Part shown: positions 26,592 through 36,025 of the stretch, in pieces
How positions within the stretch are numbered: position 1 is the first letter of the stretch
Layout of the letters: every line of letters starts with the position of its first letter
Origin: Bacteroidia bacterium
GTDB taxonomy: Bacteria; Bacteroidota; Bacteroidia; Flavobacteriales; Flavobacteriaceae
Direction of reading: 5' to 3'
Length of the DNA stretch: 64,000 nucleotides
Assembly (NCBI GenBank): GCA_030430385.1
Contig: JAUIFO010000003.1
Coordinates: 124,001-188,000 of the forward strand
The notes under the pieces: generated by a model
What the model was told of the DNA's origin: nothing
The model's input: the letters and a program-made list of their open reading frames with translations, nothing else
The model's database searches: none
Position numbers and translations under genes: made by a program

Positions 26592-26595
26592 AACT

Positions 26596-26603
26596 CAAAT
26601 ATA
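26596..26603 (-). promoter_or_regulatory. -7 element (TATATTTG) four bases before the LytTR regulator ATG
   Basis: Order on the minus strand: TATATTTG, AGTT, ATG. Predicts a leaderless transcript for the LytTR/LytS operon. Confidence 0.65.
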
Positions 26604-26769
26604 AAACATTAAGCATAATGATATTTTGAATTTGTATAGTTAGTAATTTTTTATGTGTAATATGTTAAATATATAAGGTTTGATGTTCAGAATAAATTGC
26701 GATTACCAACTATACAGTATTTGATACCAGTTATACAAGTTCAAATTATCCAGCGCTAAAATTTAGTCA

Positions 26770-26894
26770 TATTTGTGGTGTAATTAATTGACCAAATAGT
26801 TTTATTACATATAAAGAAAGGTGATCGTGGGGATTCACTATTTTGATTAAATGCTATTAATCATAAAAGTCAGGGTCAAACCTGACTTTTTTTT
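26770..26894 (+). ncRNA. candidate small RNA unit 1 upstream of nrdB
   Basis: No ORF starts on the plus strand here, yet a strong plus-strand terminator closes the unit (stem AAAAGTCAGG/CCTGACTTTT, loop GTCAAA, U-run). A terminator without a gene before it, next to a divergent gene, suggests a short transcript. The 5' end is a guess, taken just after CATATTTG, which differs from TAnnTTTG at one base. Confidence 0.4.
26865..26894 (+). terminator. strong intrinsic terminator without an upstream gene (1)
   Basis: AAAAGTCAGG (26865-26874), loop GTCAAA, CCTGACTTTT (26881-26890), eight T in a row at 26887-26894. Confidence 0.85.
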
Positions 26895-26994
26895 CTTTAA
26901 AAATCAAAACTTCACTATTTATTGTAAAATAGTTTTAGTTAGTTAAGTTAGTTATTAGGGATTAAAGAGAGTTGTTTTTCAACTCTCTTTTTTT
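26895..26994 (+). ncRNA. candidate small RNA unit 2 upstream of nrdB
   Basis: The second unit repeats TTCACTATTT (26911-26920; unit 1 has it at 26834-26843), forms a small hairpin of its own (ACTATTT/AAATAGT) and ends in a second terminator. It could be a tandem copy of unit 1, or the two terminators may act in sequence on one leader. Confidence 0.35.
26964..26994 (+). terminator. strong intrinsic terminator without an upstream gene (2)
   Basis: AAAGAGAGTTG (26964-26974), loop TTTTT, CAACTCTCTTT (26980-26990), T-run to 26994. The stem is perfect over 11 bp. Confidence 0.85.
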
Positions 26995-27298
26995 ATGCAA
27001 TTTCACAGCTAATTTCACAAGCCAAAACATTCAGTAAGTACGCATAATTGCTCACCTTTTAATAAGGTTTTACTTACTTTTATTCTAGAAAAAATCAAAA
27101 TACAACTAATTGATTTTCAATTATTTAAAAATATTTTTAACAAAACTTTGATTTTTTTATCAATTTCATAATTGTTAAAAACTTGTTGAAAAGCTTTCCG
27201 AAAAAACAACAAAAAATCTATTACAATTTTGAATCTTTGTTAGTCCCAAATCACACGAAATTTTTCATTCATTTTTTAACCCAAAAAACCCTAAAAAT

Positions 27299-28279
27299 AT
27301 GTCTCAGGCTGTAGAACCAATTTTGCAAGAAAATAAAGATAGATTTGTCATTTTCCCTATCAAACATCATGATATTTGGGAATGGTACAAGAAATCTGAA
27401 GCTTCTTTTTGGACTGCTGAAGAAATAGATCTACACCAAGATTTAACAGATTGGGCAACAAAGTTAAATGATGACGAACGTTATTTTATCAAGCACATTT
27501 TAGCATTTTTTGCTGCTAGTGATGGTATTGTTAATGAGAATTTAGCTGAAAATTTCGTGAATGAAGTACAGTATAGTGAGGCGAAATTTTTCTATGGCTT
27601 CCAAATTATGATGGAAAACATTCATAGTGAAACCTACTCGCTTCTTATTGACACCTACGTTAAAGATGAAAAGGAAAAAAACACCTTATTTCAAGCTATT
27701 GAGAACTTTCCTGCAATCAAGAAAAAAGCCGATTGGGCTTTAAAATGGATTGAATCTCCAAGCTTTGCTGAACGCCTAATCGCATTTGCTGCTGTAGAAG
27801 GAATTTTCTTCTCTGGTGCGTTCTGTTCTATTTTCTGGTTAAAGAAAAGAGGACTAATGCCAGGATTGACCTTTTCTAACGAATTGATTTCAAGAGATGA
27901 AGGTGTACACTGTGATTTTGCAGTTCACTTACACCAAAATCATTTAGTCAATAAAGTTCCTAAAGAACGCATAAGAGAAATCATTATCGACGCTCTTAAT
28001 ATTGAGCGCGAGTTCATTACAGAATCATTACCTATTAGTTTGATTGGAATGAATGCAAAACTCATGACACAATATCTTGAGTTTGTAACCGACAGATTGC
28101 TTGGTGAATTAGGTTGTGAAAAAGAATACAACGCATCTAATCCATTCGATTTTATGGATATGATTTCGCTGCAAGGAAAAACAAACTTCTTCGAAAAACG
28201 TGTATCAGAATACCAAAAGGCTGGTGTTTTAAATAAAGAAGAAGAAAAAGACAAGTTCAGTTTTGACGCTGACTTTTAA
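27299..28279 (+). CDS. nrdB: ribonucleotide reductase class Ia small subunit
   Basis: 326 residues. Builds the di-iron/tyrosyl radical that starts deoxyribonucleotide formation in NrdA. By alignment with known R2 motifs: D48, E106 and H109 (M-E106-N-I-H109-S-E-T-Y113) as ligands and Y113 as the radical tyrosine; the second ligand set follows (A-V-E-G-I-F, R-D-E-G-V-H). The tyrosine is present, so it is not the Phe-substituted class Ic type. The sequence is close to the eukaryotic-type R2 ([12 protein letters not shown]), as in other Bacteroidota. nrdA follows after 178 bases with hairpins between. Confidence 0.97.
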   Translation: MSQAVEPILQENKDRFVIFPIKHHDIWEWYKKSEASFWTAEEIDLHQDLTDWATKLNDDERYFIKHILAFFAASDGIVNENLAENFVNEVQYSEAKFFYGFQIMMENIHSETYSLLIDTYVKDEKEKNTLFQAIENFPAIKKKADWALKWIESPSFAERLIAFAAVEGIFFSGAFCSIFWLKKRGLMPGLTFSNELISRDEGVHCDFAVHLHQNHLVNKVPKERIREIIIDALNIEREFITESLPISLIGMNAKLMTQYLEFVTDRLLGELGCEKEYNASNPFDFMDMISLQGKTNFFEKRVSEYQKAGVLNKEEEKDKFSFDADF

Positions 28280-28373
28280 TAGAAATAAATTAATCCTTAT
28301 ACGTTTTAAGTCAGATTCTTCTGTAGCTAACTGAATACGAATCAAAACCACTTAAAACAAACTAACTTTTAAG

Positions 28374-28436
28374 TTTTGGTTGCCAGACCAAAGCTTAGAC
28401 TAACTAATAATCCCTTTCTGGAACGGTGTATTCCAG
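28374..28436 (+). promoter_or_regulatory. two hairpins in the nrdB-nrdA gap
   Basis: TTTGGT/ACCAAA (28375-28380, 28387-28392; loop TGCCAG) and CTGGAA/TTCCAG (28418-28423, 28431-28436; loop CGGTGTA). Neither has a U-run. They may stabilise or separate the nrdA part of the transcript. Confidence 0.4.
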
Positions 28437-28457
28437 GATATAAAAAACGTGTAAACT

Positions 28458-30923
28458 ATGTATGTATTAAAAAGAGACGGAAGAAAAGAACCAATGATGT
28501 TCGACAAGATTACTGCGCGTGTGCGTAAGTTATGCTATGGTCTTAACGAACTTGTAGATCCAGTAAAAGTGGCTATGCGAGTTATTGAAGGTCTTTACGA
28601 TGGTGTAACAACAAGTGAACTTGATAATTTAGCAGCTGAAATTGCAGCGACAATGACTACTGCTCATCCAGACTACGCTAAATTAGCAGCGAGGATTTCC
28701 GTGTCTAACTTACACAAAAACACCAAAAAATCTTTCAGTGATGTCATGGAAGATTTATACACCTATGTAAATCCGCGTACTGGCAAAAAAGCACCTTTAC
28801 TTTCTGATGAAGTTTACAAAGTTATCAAAGACAATAAAGACAAATTAGATTCTGCTATCATATACAATCGTGATTTTGGTTACGATTATTTCGGATTTAA
28901 AACACTCGAACGTTCTTACCTATTGAAACTCAATGGTAACATTGCCGAACGTCCGCAACACATGCTTATGCGTGTTTCTGTTGGGATTCATCTTAACGAT
29001 TTGGATGCCGCTTTAGAAACCTATGAGTTGATGTCTAAAAAATATTTTACACACGCTACACCAACTTTATTCAACTCTGGTACACCAAAACCACAAATGT
29101 CATCTTGCTTCTTATTAACGATGAAAGAAGACAGTATCGATGGTATTTATGACACCTTAAAGCAAACTGCTAAAATTTCGCAATCTGCTGGTGGTATAGG
29201 ATTGTCTATTCATAATGTAAGAGCAACTGGAAGTTACATTGCTGGCACAAACGGAACGTCTAATGGAATTGTTCCAATGCTTCGTGTGTTCAATGATACA
29301 GCACGTTATGTGGATCAAGGTGGTGGAAAACGTAAAGGAAGTTTTGCCATCTATTTAGAAACTTGGCATGCTGATATTTTTGATTTCTTAGAGCTGAAGA
29401 AAAATCACGGTAAAGAAGAAATGCGTGCAAGAGATTTATTCTATGCAATGTGGATCTCAGACCTCTTTATGAAACGTGTTCAGGAAGATGGTGAGTGGAC
29501 CTTAATGTGTCCTAACGAATGTCCTGGTTTAGCAGATACGCATAGTGAAGAATTTGAAGCCTTATATACTAAATACGAAGCTGAGGGTAAAGGTCGTAAA
29601 ACCATCAAAGCGAGAGATCTTTGGGAAAAGATCCTAGAATCTCAAATTGAAACTGGAACGCCTTACATGCTATACAAAGATGCTGCAAACCGTAAATCAA
29701 ATCAGCAAAACTTAGGAACGATCAAGTCGTCTAACCTTTGTACAGAGATTTTAGAATATACCTCTCCAGATGAAGTTGCTGTTTGTAACTTAGCATCTAT
29801 CGCTTTACCAATGTTTGTAAAGAATGGTGAATTTGATCACAAAGAGTTATTTAGAATCACAAAGCGCGTAACTAAAAACTTAAATAAGGTAATCGACAGA
29901 AATTATTACCCAGTTAAAGAAGCTGAAAATTCTAATTTCCGTCACAGACCAATTGGTTTAGGTGTTCAAGGTTTGGCAGATACCTTCATTAAATTACGTA
30001 TGCCATTTACTAGTGATGAGGCCAAAGCTTTAAACCAAGACATTTTTGAAACACTTTACTATGCTGCTGTTACAGCATCTATGGAAGAAGCTAAAGCTGA
30101 TGGTCCTTACAAAACTTACAAAGGATCACCAATTAGTAAAGGTGAATTCCAACACAACCTTTGGAACATAAAAGACGAAGAATTAAGTGGACGTTGGGAT
30201 TGGGAAAAACTGCGTAAGCAAGTTAAAAAGCATGGTGTACGTAATTCATTATTAGTAGCGCCAATGCCAACAGCATCGACCTCACAAATTTTAGGAAACA
30301 ACGAATGTTTTGAGCCTTACACGTCTAATATTTACACGCGTCGTGTATTGTCTGGTGAGTTTATTGTGGTAAACAAACACTTATTAGAAGACCTTGTAGA
30401 ATTAGGACTATGGAACGAAGGCTTAAAACAAGATATCATGAGAGCAAATGGATCAATCCAAAATATTGATATCATTCCTCAAGACATCAAAGATCTATAT
30501 AAAACCGTTTGGGAATTGAGTATGAAAGACATTATTGATATGTCTCGTCAACGTGGTTATTTCATTGACCAGTCGCAATCTCTAAACCTATTCTTAGAAG
30601 GTGCAACTATGGCAAAATTAACGTCTATGCACTTTTACGCTTGGAAGAGTGGCTTAAAAACAGGGATGTACTACTTAAGAACTAAGAGTGCAGTAGATGC
30701 GATTAAGTTTACTTTAGATACCAAGAAAAAAGAAGAACCAGTTGCAGAAGCTGTAGATAATACAACTATTGTTGAACAGCAACAGCAAAAAGCGAAAAAA
30801 ACTGCAGCAAAATTTGCACAACAAACTACTGAAGTAGAGCCTATGTCTGCTGAAGAAATGAAAGCATTGATCGCTCAAGCTAAAGAAGCCGAAGGTGATG
30901 ATTGCTTGATGTGCGGATCGTAA
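28458..30923 (+). CDS. nrdA: ribonucleotide reductase class I large subunit
   Basis: 821 residues. Reduces ribonucleoside diphosphates together with NrdB. An N-terminal ATP-cone (about 1-90: [22 protein letters not shown]) suggests allosteric activity control. The catalytic barrel has [18 protein letters not shown] (about 200-218), and the C-E-catalytic region N-L-C-T-E-I-L-E. The tail holds a Lys/Gln/Ala-rich flexible linker (about 758-800) and the redox C816-L-M-C819-G-S that passes electrons to the active site. The length is usual for the class. It follows nrdB and ends in a clear terminator. Confidence 0.97.
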   Translation: MYVLKRDGRKEPMMFDKITARVRKLCYGLNELVDPVKVAMRVIEGLYDGVTTSELDNLAAEIAATMTTAHPDYAKLAARISVSNLHKNTKKSFSDVMEDLYTYVNPRTGKKAPLLSDEVYKVIKDNKDKLDSAIIYNRDFGYDYFGFKTLERSYLLKLNGNIAERPQHMLMRVSVGIHLNDLDAALETYELMSKKYFTHATPTLFNSGTPKPQMSSCFLLTMKEDSIDGIYDTLKQTAKISQSAGGIGLSIHNVRATGSYIAGTNGTSNGIVPMLRVFNDTARYVDQGGGKRKGSFAIYLETWHADIFDFLELKKNHGKEEMRARDLFYAMWISDLFMKRVQEDGEWTLMCPNECPGLADTHSEEFEALYTKYEAEGKGRKTIKARDLWEKILESQIETGTPYMLYKDAANRKSNQQNLGTIKSSNLCTEILEYTSPDEVAVCNLASIALPMFVKNGEFDHKELFRITKRVTKNLNKVIDRNYYPVKEAENSNFRHRPIGLGVQGLADTFIKLRMPFTSDEAKALNQDIFETLYYAAVTASMEEAKADGPYKTYKGSPISKGEFQHNLWNIKDEELSGRWDWEKLRKQVKKHGVRNSLLVAPMPTASTSQILGNNECFEPYTSNIYTRRVLSGEFIVVNKHLLEDLVELGLWNEGLKQDIMRANGSIQNIDIIPQDIKDLYKTVWELSMKDIIDMSRQRGYFIDQSQSLNLFLEGATMAKLTSMHFYAWKSGLKTGMYYLRTKSAVDAIKFTLDTKKKEEPVAEAVDNTTIVEQQQQKAKKTAAKFAQQTTEVEPMSAEEMKALIAQAKEAEGDDCLMCGS

Positions 30924-31303
30924 TTAATTTAAGTGTTAAATCGAAAAACCAACTCGAAAGAGTTGGTTTTTTAAAATTATGTTGAACTATTAAAACTTTA
31001 AATAGATAAATTAAATAAAAAAAAGGGACATTGTTGGAAACATCCCTCTTGTAAACTTTTTCTAAAACTAGGCGGCTACCAAAATTTTAGATGAATAGTT
31101 AGTGATTAGAGGCTCATCACCTCTTTTTCGTTCTTCAAAGAAACGAAATTAGATCGTCACTGCCAAGTTAAATTCTTTCCAACAAAAGGTCACGGTTGTT
31201 AATGCCTATGATATAAGGCTTTATGGACCTAATAATTTATCAACCGTTTTTTGTTAATAAACGAGCTTTAATTCAAGGCGTAAAGTTCGAAAATCTTAAA
31301 ATT
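30924..31303. other. 380-bp structured non-coding region between nrdA and the orphan gene
   Basis: After the nrdA terminator (30945-30972) there are three hairpin-forming segments: 31024-31047 (AGGGA...TCCCT with an inner TGTT/AACA and a 3-base bulge), 31102-31124 (two mutually exclusive hairpins, one followed by five T) and 31126-31148 (TTTCGTT/AACGAAA). No ORF was found other than the short in-frame extension from 31223 of the orphan gene. Confidence 0.55.
30945..30972 (+). terminator. intrinsic terminator of nrdA
   Basis: AAAACCAACTC (30945-30955), loop GAAA, GAGTTGGTTTT (30960-30970), then TT. Confidence 0.9.
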
Positions 31304-32257
31304 ATGACAAACATAATTATTTACAGGTTGGCAGTAATTAATAAAGCTAACGAAAAACAAATACTAAGTAAATTCAATGGAACAAATGATCTGTTAGATT
31401 TATGTAATAAATATTTCAACGAATTAAAAAATAATAAAGTTGAATATTATGATAGTAACGGAAACAAAAGAACTTACTCTGTTTCTTCAAAAATTAATAA
31501 GGATGATTTAAAAAGAATAACCAATACATATTTAGATTCTGCTTATACTGGAGAAAAATTTGAAATAAGAGATGGAGAGTCAAATGAACTTTCATACCTA
31601 GTTCAAAAAAATGAACTTCAAAACAGAAAAATGTTTTCCTTAGTTCATATTCCTAAAAACTCGAAATATGGATACGTGGTTTTTGAAAATAAATCTAAAC
31701 ATGGAGTGAAAGTAATCTTTGAAAGACAACTTCAACGATTTTTAAGAGAATCTGGATTCGAAGATTACAAGATTGTTATGACACCTGGTTTAAATTTCAA
31801 TTACTTATCTAATATGATTGAAAGAGGAATTCTCAAAAAAGTAAGATTGATCAAATATAAATTATCTCAGGATGTTCAATTAAGCTTATGGGATAATATT
31901 GACATTAATTCTAACGATCAAGATATCAGAGAGCTTAAATTTAAAAGTAAGACAAACAATATTTCTTTTAAAAAGGAACTATACGGTTTATTTTTTTCGA
32001 AAATTGATCAAGATGAAAAAATCAACTTCATGGATGAATTTGAAGTTGATGAAATTTCATTTGAGATTAACAATAACGGCTCATCTAAAACTTTCTTTGT
32101 AAAGGACAAATCTAAGATGAGATCTAATATTGAAGTTTCGAATAAATTAGAGTTTATTGATGGAGAAGCTACAAATCTTTCTTTTATAAAAGTAGCCATT
32201 GAAATAATAAGTGAAATATTGGGCTTTGATTCTTCTGAGTTTGATGAAGTTGCATAA
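31304..32257 (+). CDS. orphan protein of unknown function
   Basis: 317 residues from the ATG at 31304 (MTNIIIYRLAVINKANE). An in-frame ATG at 31223 would add 27 residues; I prefer the shorter form because its N-terminus looks like a natural start of a soluble protein, but this is not settled. There is no signal peptide, TM helix or motif I can name. It is highly charged, Lys/Asn/Glu/Ser-rich and more AT-rich than its neighbours, with an acidic segment (FMDEFEVDEISFEI) and an acidic C-terminus. It stands alone between two terminators and next to a REP-like repeat, which points to an acquired or accessory gene. I do not recognise the function; a defence role is conceivable but unsupported. Confidence 0.65.
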   Translation: MTNIIIYRLAVINKANEKQILSKFNGTNDLLDLCNKYFNELKNNKVEYYDSNGNKRTYSVSSKINKDDLKRITNTYLDSAYTGEKFEIRDGESNELSYLVQKNELQNRKMFSLVHIPKNSKYGYVVFENKSKHGVKVIFERQLQRFLRESGFEDYKIVMTPGLNFNYLSNMIERGILKKVRLIKYKLSQDVQLSLWDNIDINSNDQDIRELKFKSKTNNISFKKELYGLFFSKIDQDEKINFMDEFEVDEISFEINNNGSSKTFFVKDKSKMRSNIEVSNKLEFIDGEATNLSFIKVAIEIISEILGFDSSEFDEVA

Positions 32258-32262
32258 ATTTT

Positions 32263-32290
32263 AAAAGCACCTCAATTGAGGTGCTTTTTT
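32263..32290 (+). terminator. intrinsic terminator of the orphan gene
   Basis: AAAAGCACCTC (32263-32273), loop AATT, GAGGTGCTTTT (32278-32288), then TTT. It lies 5 bases after the stop codon. Confidence 0.9.
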
Positions 32291-32292
32291 TG

Positions 32293-32367
32293 TGTCATTC
32301 CGACCAAAGTGGAGGAATCTATAGTGAATAAACTATATTAGATTTTTCGACTGCGCTCAAAATGACA
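32293..32367. repeat. REP-like palindromic element
   Basis: About 75 bases bounded by TGTCATT and AATGACA, with inner pairs ATTCC/GGAAT (in the left half) and ATAGT/ACTAT around the centre. The right half holds CGACTGCGCTCAA, also found at 6972-6984. This is the well-known look of dispersed intergenic repeats in Flavobacteriaceae. Confidence 0.65.
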
Positions 32368-32393
32368 ATATTGTACTTTTTAGGCAATCTTTT

Positions 32394-33116
32394 TTATTGT
32401 CTTAAAATGTCTGTTGCTAAATAGCTATCATCCTTGTTGTAGTACCAAGCTCTTACCTTTGGCATTTTAATACCTTCAATGGTTTCATATTCTGACAGCA
32501 AAATAAACTCACCGCTTTTTGGTTTCATTTGCCCTTTTTCGTCTGTTTTAAAAAACTGATAGATCTCCATCGCATAGGTTTCAGGATCAAAATAGAAATA
32601 CCAAATATCGCTTCCAACGGTTTCAGCATAAGTCACTTTCAAAACCAAATATTCTTTACCCTTAAAGGTCTTTCGCTCTACATTATTTGAAATTTGCGTT
32701 CCAGGATCGTTCAGCTTCATAGGTAAACCATACAAATACGTATAGTAATTTTTATAAAGGTTGGCGCGTTCACAACTAAGATTGTGTTCAAATAATTCGG
32801 CTTTTGTGAGATTAGAATTTCCATTTAAGGACATACTACAGTTACCCTTATCTATGGTATATTCTGTTGTAACCGAATCTCTTTTGGCAATGACCTTAAA
32901 ATATTCTGAAGGTAGATCAATCGTAATCGTACTGATTCTTTGAGGACTATCAGGCATTTCCATAAGGACTTCAAATCGTCCTGAAAAAGATTCCCATTGT
33001 CCATTAGGATCGTGAAAAGCGATTGATTTAGATAAGAGTTCAGGACCAGAGATCTCTTGAGCATAAGAATCTAATCCACTCAAAAAAACCACAATAGCTA
33101 GTGTAATATATTTCAT
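32394..33116 (-). CDS. secreted DUF6503-like protein (LolA-like fold possible)
   Basis: 240 residues, signal peptide 1-19 (MKYITLAIVVFLSGLDSYAQ). The mature part starts E-L-L-S-K-S-I-A-F-H-D-P-N-G-Q-W and goes on with alternating strands, D-I-W-Y-F-Y-F-D-P-E-T-Y-A-M and Y-E-T-I-E-G-I-K-M-P-K-V-R-A-W-Y-Y, a pattern I know from DUF6503/outer-membrane lipoprotein-sorting-like proteins. It probably sits in the periplasm. The substrate is unknown. It stands alone on the minus strand, divergent from the RDD gene. Confidence 0.7.
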   Translation of the reverse strand: MKYITLAIVVFLSGLDSYAQEISGPELLSKSIAFHDPNGQWESFSGRFEVLMEMPDSPQRISTITIDLPSEYFKVIAKRDSVTTEYTIDKGNCSMSLNGNSNLTKAELFEHNLSCERANLYKNYYTYLYGLPMKLNDPGTQISNNVERKTFKGKEYLVLKVTYAETVGSDIWYFYFDPETYAMEIYQFFKTDEKGQMKPKSGEFILLSEYETIEGIKMPKVRAWYYNKDDSYLATDILRQ

Positions 33117-33195
33117 ATCAAAAATTATAAACTAAGGTAATCATTTGTTTTTAACCCATTAAGATTTTATTTTGCTCTGTAAAGCCACCACAACT

Positions 33196-33699
33196 ATGAC
33201 TAGCAATGCTGTCCCTATTAGCGAAGATCTTCTTGCAAGTAAAGGAAAACGTTTTTTAAATCATCTCATAGACCTTGTTCCGCAATATGCTATTTTCTAT
33301 GGAATTGATTATGGTTCCTATTATCTTGGTGAAATCACAGGCTATTATGCGATTAATGATTTTTGGTACAATATGACAGAGCTTGAAGACTTAATATTTA
33401 ATTATGGTGTGATGATTTTGTACTACTTTTTTATGGAAAAGTACACCTCAAGAACACTAGGAAAATACATCACTAAAACTATTGTCGTTACCACTGAAGG
33501 TGAAGCAATCACCACCAAACATGCGTTAAGTAGAACATTATGTAGATTAATTCCGTTTGATGGTATTTCGTTTTTAGGTGTTGACGGAAAAGGATGGCAT
33601 GATTCTATCTCAAAAACCTATGTAGTAAATATTGATGCATTTGAAGCTAAAAAACAAACACAACTCAATCTAAATGAAATAGGGAACTATATCGAATAG
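33196..33699 (+). CDS. RDD family membrane protein
   Basis: 167 residues from the ATG at 33196. An in-frame TTG at 33172 is a possible but less likely start. The R-F-L-N-H-L-I-D segment (about 18-25) is the RDD motif (R-x-x-N-x-x-x-D form) and is followed by TM helices at about 25-45 and 70-90. Y-T-S-R-T-L-G-K-Y-I-T-K-T-I-V-V and R-T-L-C-R-L-I-P-F-D are also typical of the family. The function of the family is poorly defined (a transport role has been proposed). The stop codon directly abuts the stop of the convergent PiT gene. Confidence 0.85.
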   Translation: MTSNAVPISEDLLASKGKRFLNHLIDLVPQYAIFYGIDYGSYYLGEITGYYAINDFWYNMTELEDLIFNYGVMILYYFFMEKYTSRTLGKYITKTIVVTTEGEAITTKHALSRTLCRLIPFDGISFLGVDGKGWHDSISKTYVVNIDAFEAKKQTQLNLNEIGNYIE

Positions 33700-35973
33700 T
33701 TAGTCTTCCTCTTTTATCGTTGCAGGCTCAACATTACTATCATGCGAATTGTGATACTCTTCAAGAAGGCTCATTGTAGCATTTAGTAAGTCTTTTGTTT
33801 CCAGTAGTAATCCGAAATATAAGGTTGTATTTTTTGGACTGGACTCTTCAGATCTTGTGCGCTCAACCTGACGTTGAATTTTTTCAGTAACAAGATTTAA
33901 AATAACAGTCTTTTCGTTAAGTACTAGACCAATATCTTCAAAAGAGTTAGCATCAAAAGCGTTTCGCGTATCTGTAAACAAGCGTTCCATCACCTCATCG
34001 ACTTCCTTAAGCTCTTTTATCTGACTAAATTTTAGTCTTTTGTGATTATTATTAACGTGCTTGTAACTGGTTTTAGAAATGTACTCAAGAGATTGCGCCA
34101 TATCTTGAAGGTAACCCAAAATATTAATGTAGAAATTACTTGCAGATACACTTGGCTCTTCGAGGTTCTTAATAAAGTAAAAGATATTATCTCTTAAGTC
34201 ATCTATCTCATCTGATAATTTTTCAACATTATTCTTATTCTTCTTAAGAAGCTTGAGATTTTGCGTAGCCAAACCATTTATTGCACTCGTGTAAAGCTTA
34301 TTACTTCTATTAACCACACTAGCAATATTACTAGCACTTTCAACGATCACACCTTGAATAGAGCTACTCTCCGCTTTTTGTAAGCTATCTGCTTCTTTAA
34401 GAACCTTTGAGTTTTTTCTGTGACTCAAGTAATTCTTAGTCAGCAATGCTATTGCTAAAAGTAATAATACGGTCAGCGCATAACCTCGACCATAATATAA
34501 AATCAAAGCCATGATTGCTGCAGCAGTAAAAGCACTTAGCGCTGTTAAAAACCAGCCACCAATAACATTTAAAACACCAGCGACTCTGTATACTGCACTT
34601 TCACTTCCCCAAGCTCTATCGGCTAAAGATGTTCCCATAGCAACCATAAAGGTTACATAGGTTGTAGAAAGCGGTAACTTCATAGACGTTGCTATTGAAA
34701 TAAGCACACTTGCCACCATAAGATTCACCGCAGCACGAACCAAATCAAATGCTGGTTTATCTTCTCGTTTTACAGCAACAGTTGATTTAGCTTCTTCAAA
34801 TTGTTTTTCAATGAAAGCCTTGGTTGAATTTGGTAATATTCTATTAAAGCTTTCTGAAGCTAGAATACTCATTCTAACAATTCCTCTTGATAAGGAGTTT
34901 GGTTCAAAACGCTCTTTAACATTATCCTGTCTAGATAAATCTACTGAGGTTTTTACAACTGCTTTTGCCTTACTTGAAAACCATAAGGTTAATACCATGA
35001 TCAAACCTGCAATAAGTAATAAAAAAGGTTTTGTTTGTACAGGTTCTCCAAGCGCTGTCATAGCATAATTAGATGGTAATATTCCGCTACTTACCCAACT
35101 TTCATAAGAATTGAATGCTGCAATAGGAACACCAATAAAATTAACTAAATCATTTCCTGCAAAAGCGACAGCCAATGCAAAGGTTCCAATGATAATAACA
35201 ATCGTGTAGATATTATTCTTTGTGAAATTTATGATTAAAAAAGAGAGTAGTGTAAACACTAAAAAACTAATTCCAATAAGTTCCATTGGATGTCCAGTTA
35301 TTAATGCTTTGATATCAGCATTCATAAATGTAGCATTCTTGATCCCTTTAATTAGAATAAAATACAGAATTGAAGTTACTGCCATTCCACTAAATAAAGC
35401 ACCATATAAAGGCGGCTTTCTATCGAAGTTGAAACTGAGCAATAATCTTGAAAAAAACTGAATAATAGCGCCAACAGTAAAGGCTATACCAACCGAAAGC
35501 AGGATGCCGAGAATGATTTCGATGGCCTTTTCGTTATTGATATAATTGCCAAGGTCTAAAAGACTCTGATCATCATCGGCGTAAATCTTCAAAGTGGCAA
35601 TACATACAGAAGCTCCAAGAAGCTCAAATACTATAGATACTGTGGTTGATGTAGGTAATCCTAAAGTATTAAAAAAGTCTAATAATAAGATATCTGTAAT
35701 CATAACTGCCATAAAGACAATCATGATTTCATCAAACATAAACTCTCCTGGATTAAAAATTCCCTTTCTTGCAACTTCCATCATTCCACTTGACGACATG
35801 GCACCAAGCGCAACTCCTAAACTAGCAACAATCATAATGGTTTTAAAGGATACTGCCTTTGAACCAATCGCAGAATTTAAGAAGTTTACTGCGTCGTTAC
35901 TTACTCCAACTACAAGATCTGCAATAGCTAAAAAAGCGAGAGCGATAAGCATGTAGAGATACAAGTTTTCCAT
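33700..35973 (-). CDS. PiT family inorganic phosphate transporter with C-terminal PhoU-like region
   Basis: 757 residues from the ATG at 35973 (MENLYLYMLIALAFL). The start 36 bases upstream would lie upstream of the -7 element TAAATTTG (35983-35990) and is not used in relatives I recall. The PiT signature is seen twice: V-G-V-S-N-D-A-V-N-F-L-N-S-A in the first half (about 22-35) and A-F-A-G-N-D-L-V-N-F-I-G-V-P-I in the second (about 265-279), with about ten TM helices. The last 230 residues are soluble, helical and resemble PhoU-like regulatory regions (IDDLRDNIFYFIKNLEEPS). It should import phosphate with protons or sodium at the inner membrane. The Pho-box-like repeat at 36026-36045 suggests control by phosphate. 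Confidence 0.93.
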   Translation of the reverse strand: MENLYLYMLIALAFLAIADLVVGVSNDAVNFLNSAIGSKAVSFKTIMIVASLGVALGAMSSSGMMEVARKGIFNPGEFMFDEIMIVFMAVMITDILLLDFFNTLGLPTSTTVSIVFELLGASVCIATLKIYADDDQSLLDLGNYINNEKAIEIILGILLSVGIAFTVGAIIQFFSRLLLSFNFDRKPPLYGALFSGMAVTSILYFILIKGIKNATFMNADIKALITGHPMELIGISFLVFTLLSFLIINFTKNNIYTIVIIIGTFALAVAFAGNDLVNFIGVPIAAFNSYESWVSSGILPSNYAMTALGEPVQTKPFLLLIAGLIMVLTLWFSSKAKAVVKTSVDLSRQDNVKERFEPNSLSRGIVRMSILASESFNRILPNSTKAFIEKQFEEAKSTVAVKREDKPAFDLVRAAVNLMVASVLISIATSMKLPLSTTYVTFMVAMGTSLADRAWGSESAVYRVAGVLNVIGGWFLTALSAFTAAAIMALILYYGRGYALTVLLLLAIALLTKNYLSHRKNSKVLKEADSLQKAESSSIQGVIVESASNIASVVNRSNKLYTSAINGLATQNLKLLKKNKNNVEKLSDEIDDLRDNIFYFIKNLEEPSVSASNFYINILGYLQDMAQSLEYISKTSYKHVNNNHKRLKFSQIKELKEVDEVMERLFTDTRNAFDANSFEDIGLVLNEKTVILNLVTEKIQRQVERTRSEESSPKNTTLYFGLLLETKDLLNATMSLLEEYHNSHDSNVEPATIKEED

Positions 35974-35982
35974 GAAGGGATT

Positions 35983-35990
35983 CAAATTTA
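35983..35990 (-). promoter_or_regulatory. -7 element (TAAATTTG) for the PiT transporter
   Basis: TAAATTTG on the minus strand, nine bases before the ATG at 35973. It lies inside the longer reading frame, which argues for the shorter protein. Confidence 0.6.
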
Positions 35991-36025
35991 AAATGAAAAC
36001 AAATTTCATATTTTAAATTGAACGC

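Larger units (their letters stand above)
26592..27298. other. 707-bp non-coding region between the LytTR regulator and nrdB
   Basis: AT-rich, with no convincing ORF. From left to right: the regulator's promoter (26596-26603, minus); a stretch of about 170 bases with a CATATTTG near 26769; a plus-strand terminator (26865-26894); a second unit that starts again with TTCACTATTT (26911-26920) and ends in a second plus-strand terminator (26964-26994); then 300 bases leading to nrdB with an AT-rich, T/A-tract-rich leader. Confidence 0.65.

Noticed and set aside
31304..32257. Orphan gene plus structured leader as a type III toxin-antitoxin or retron
   Set aside because: No tandem RNA repeats and no reverse transcriptase motif; nothing in the protein supports either.
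35974..36009. Upstream ATG for the PiT gene
   Set aside because: The -7 element TAAATTTG lies between this ATG and the one at 35973, and the shorter N-terminus (MENLYLYM) is the one usual in the family.
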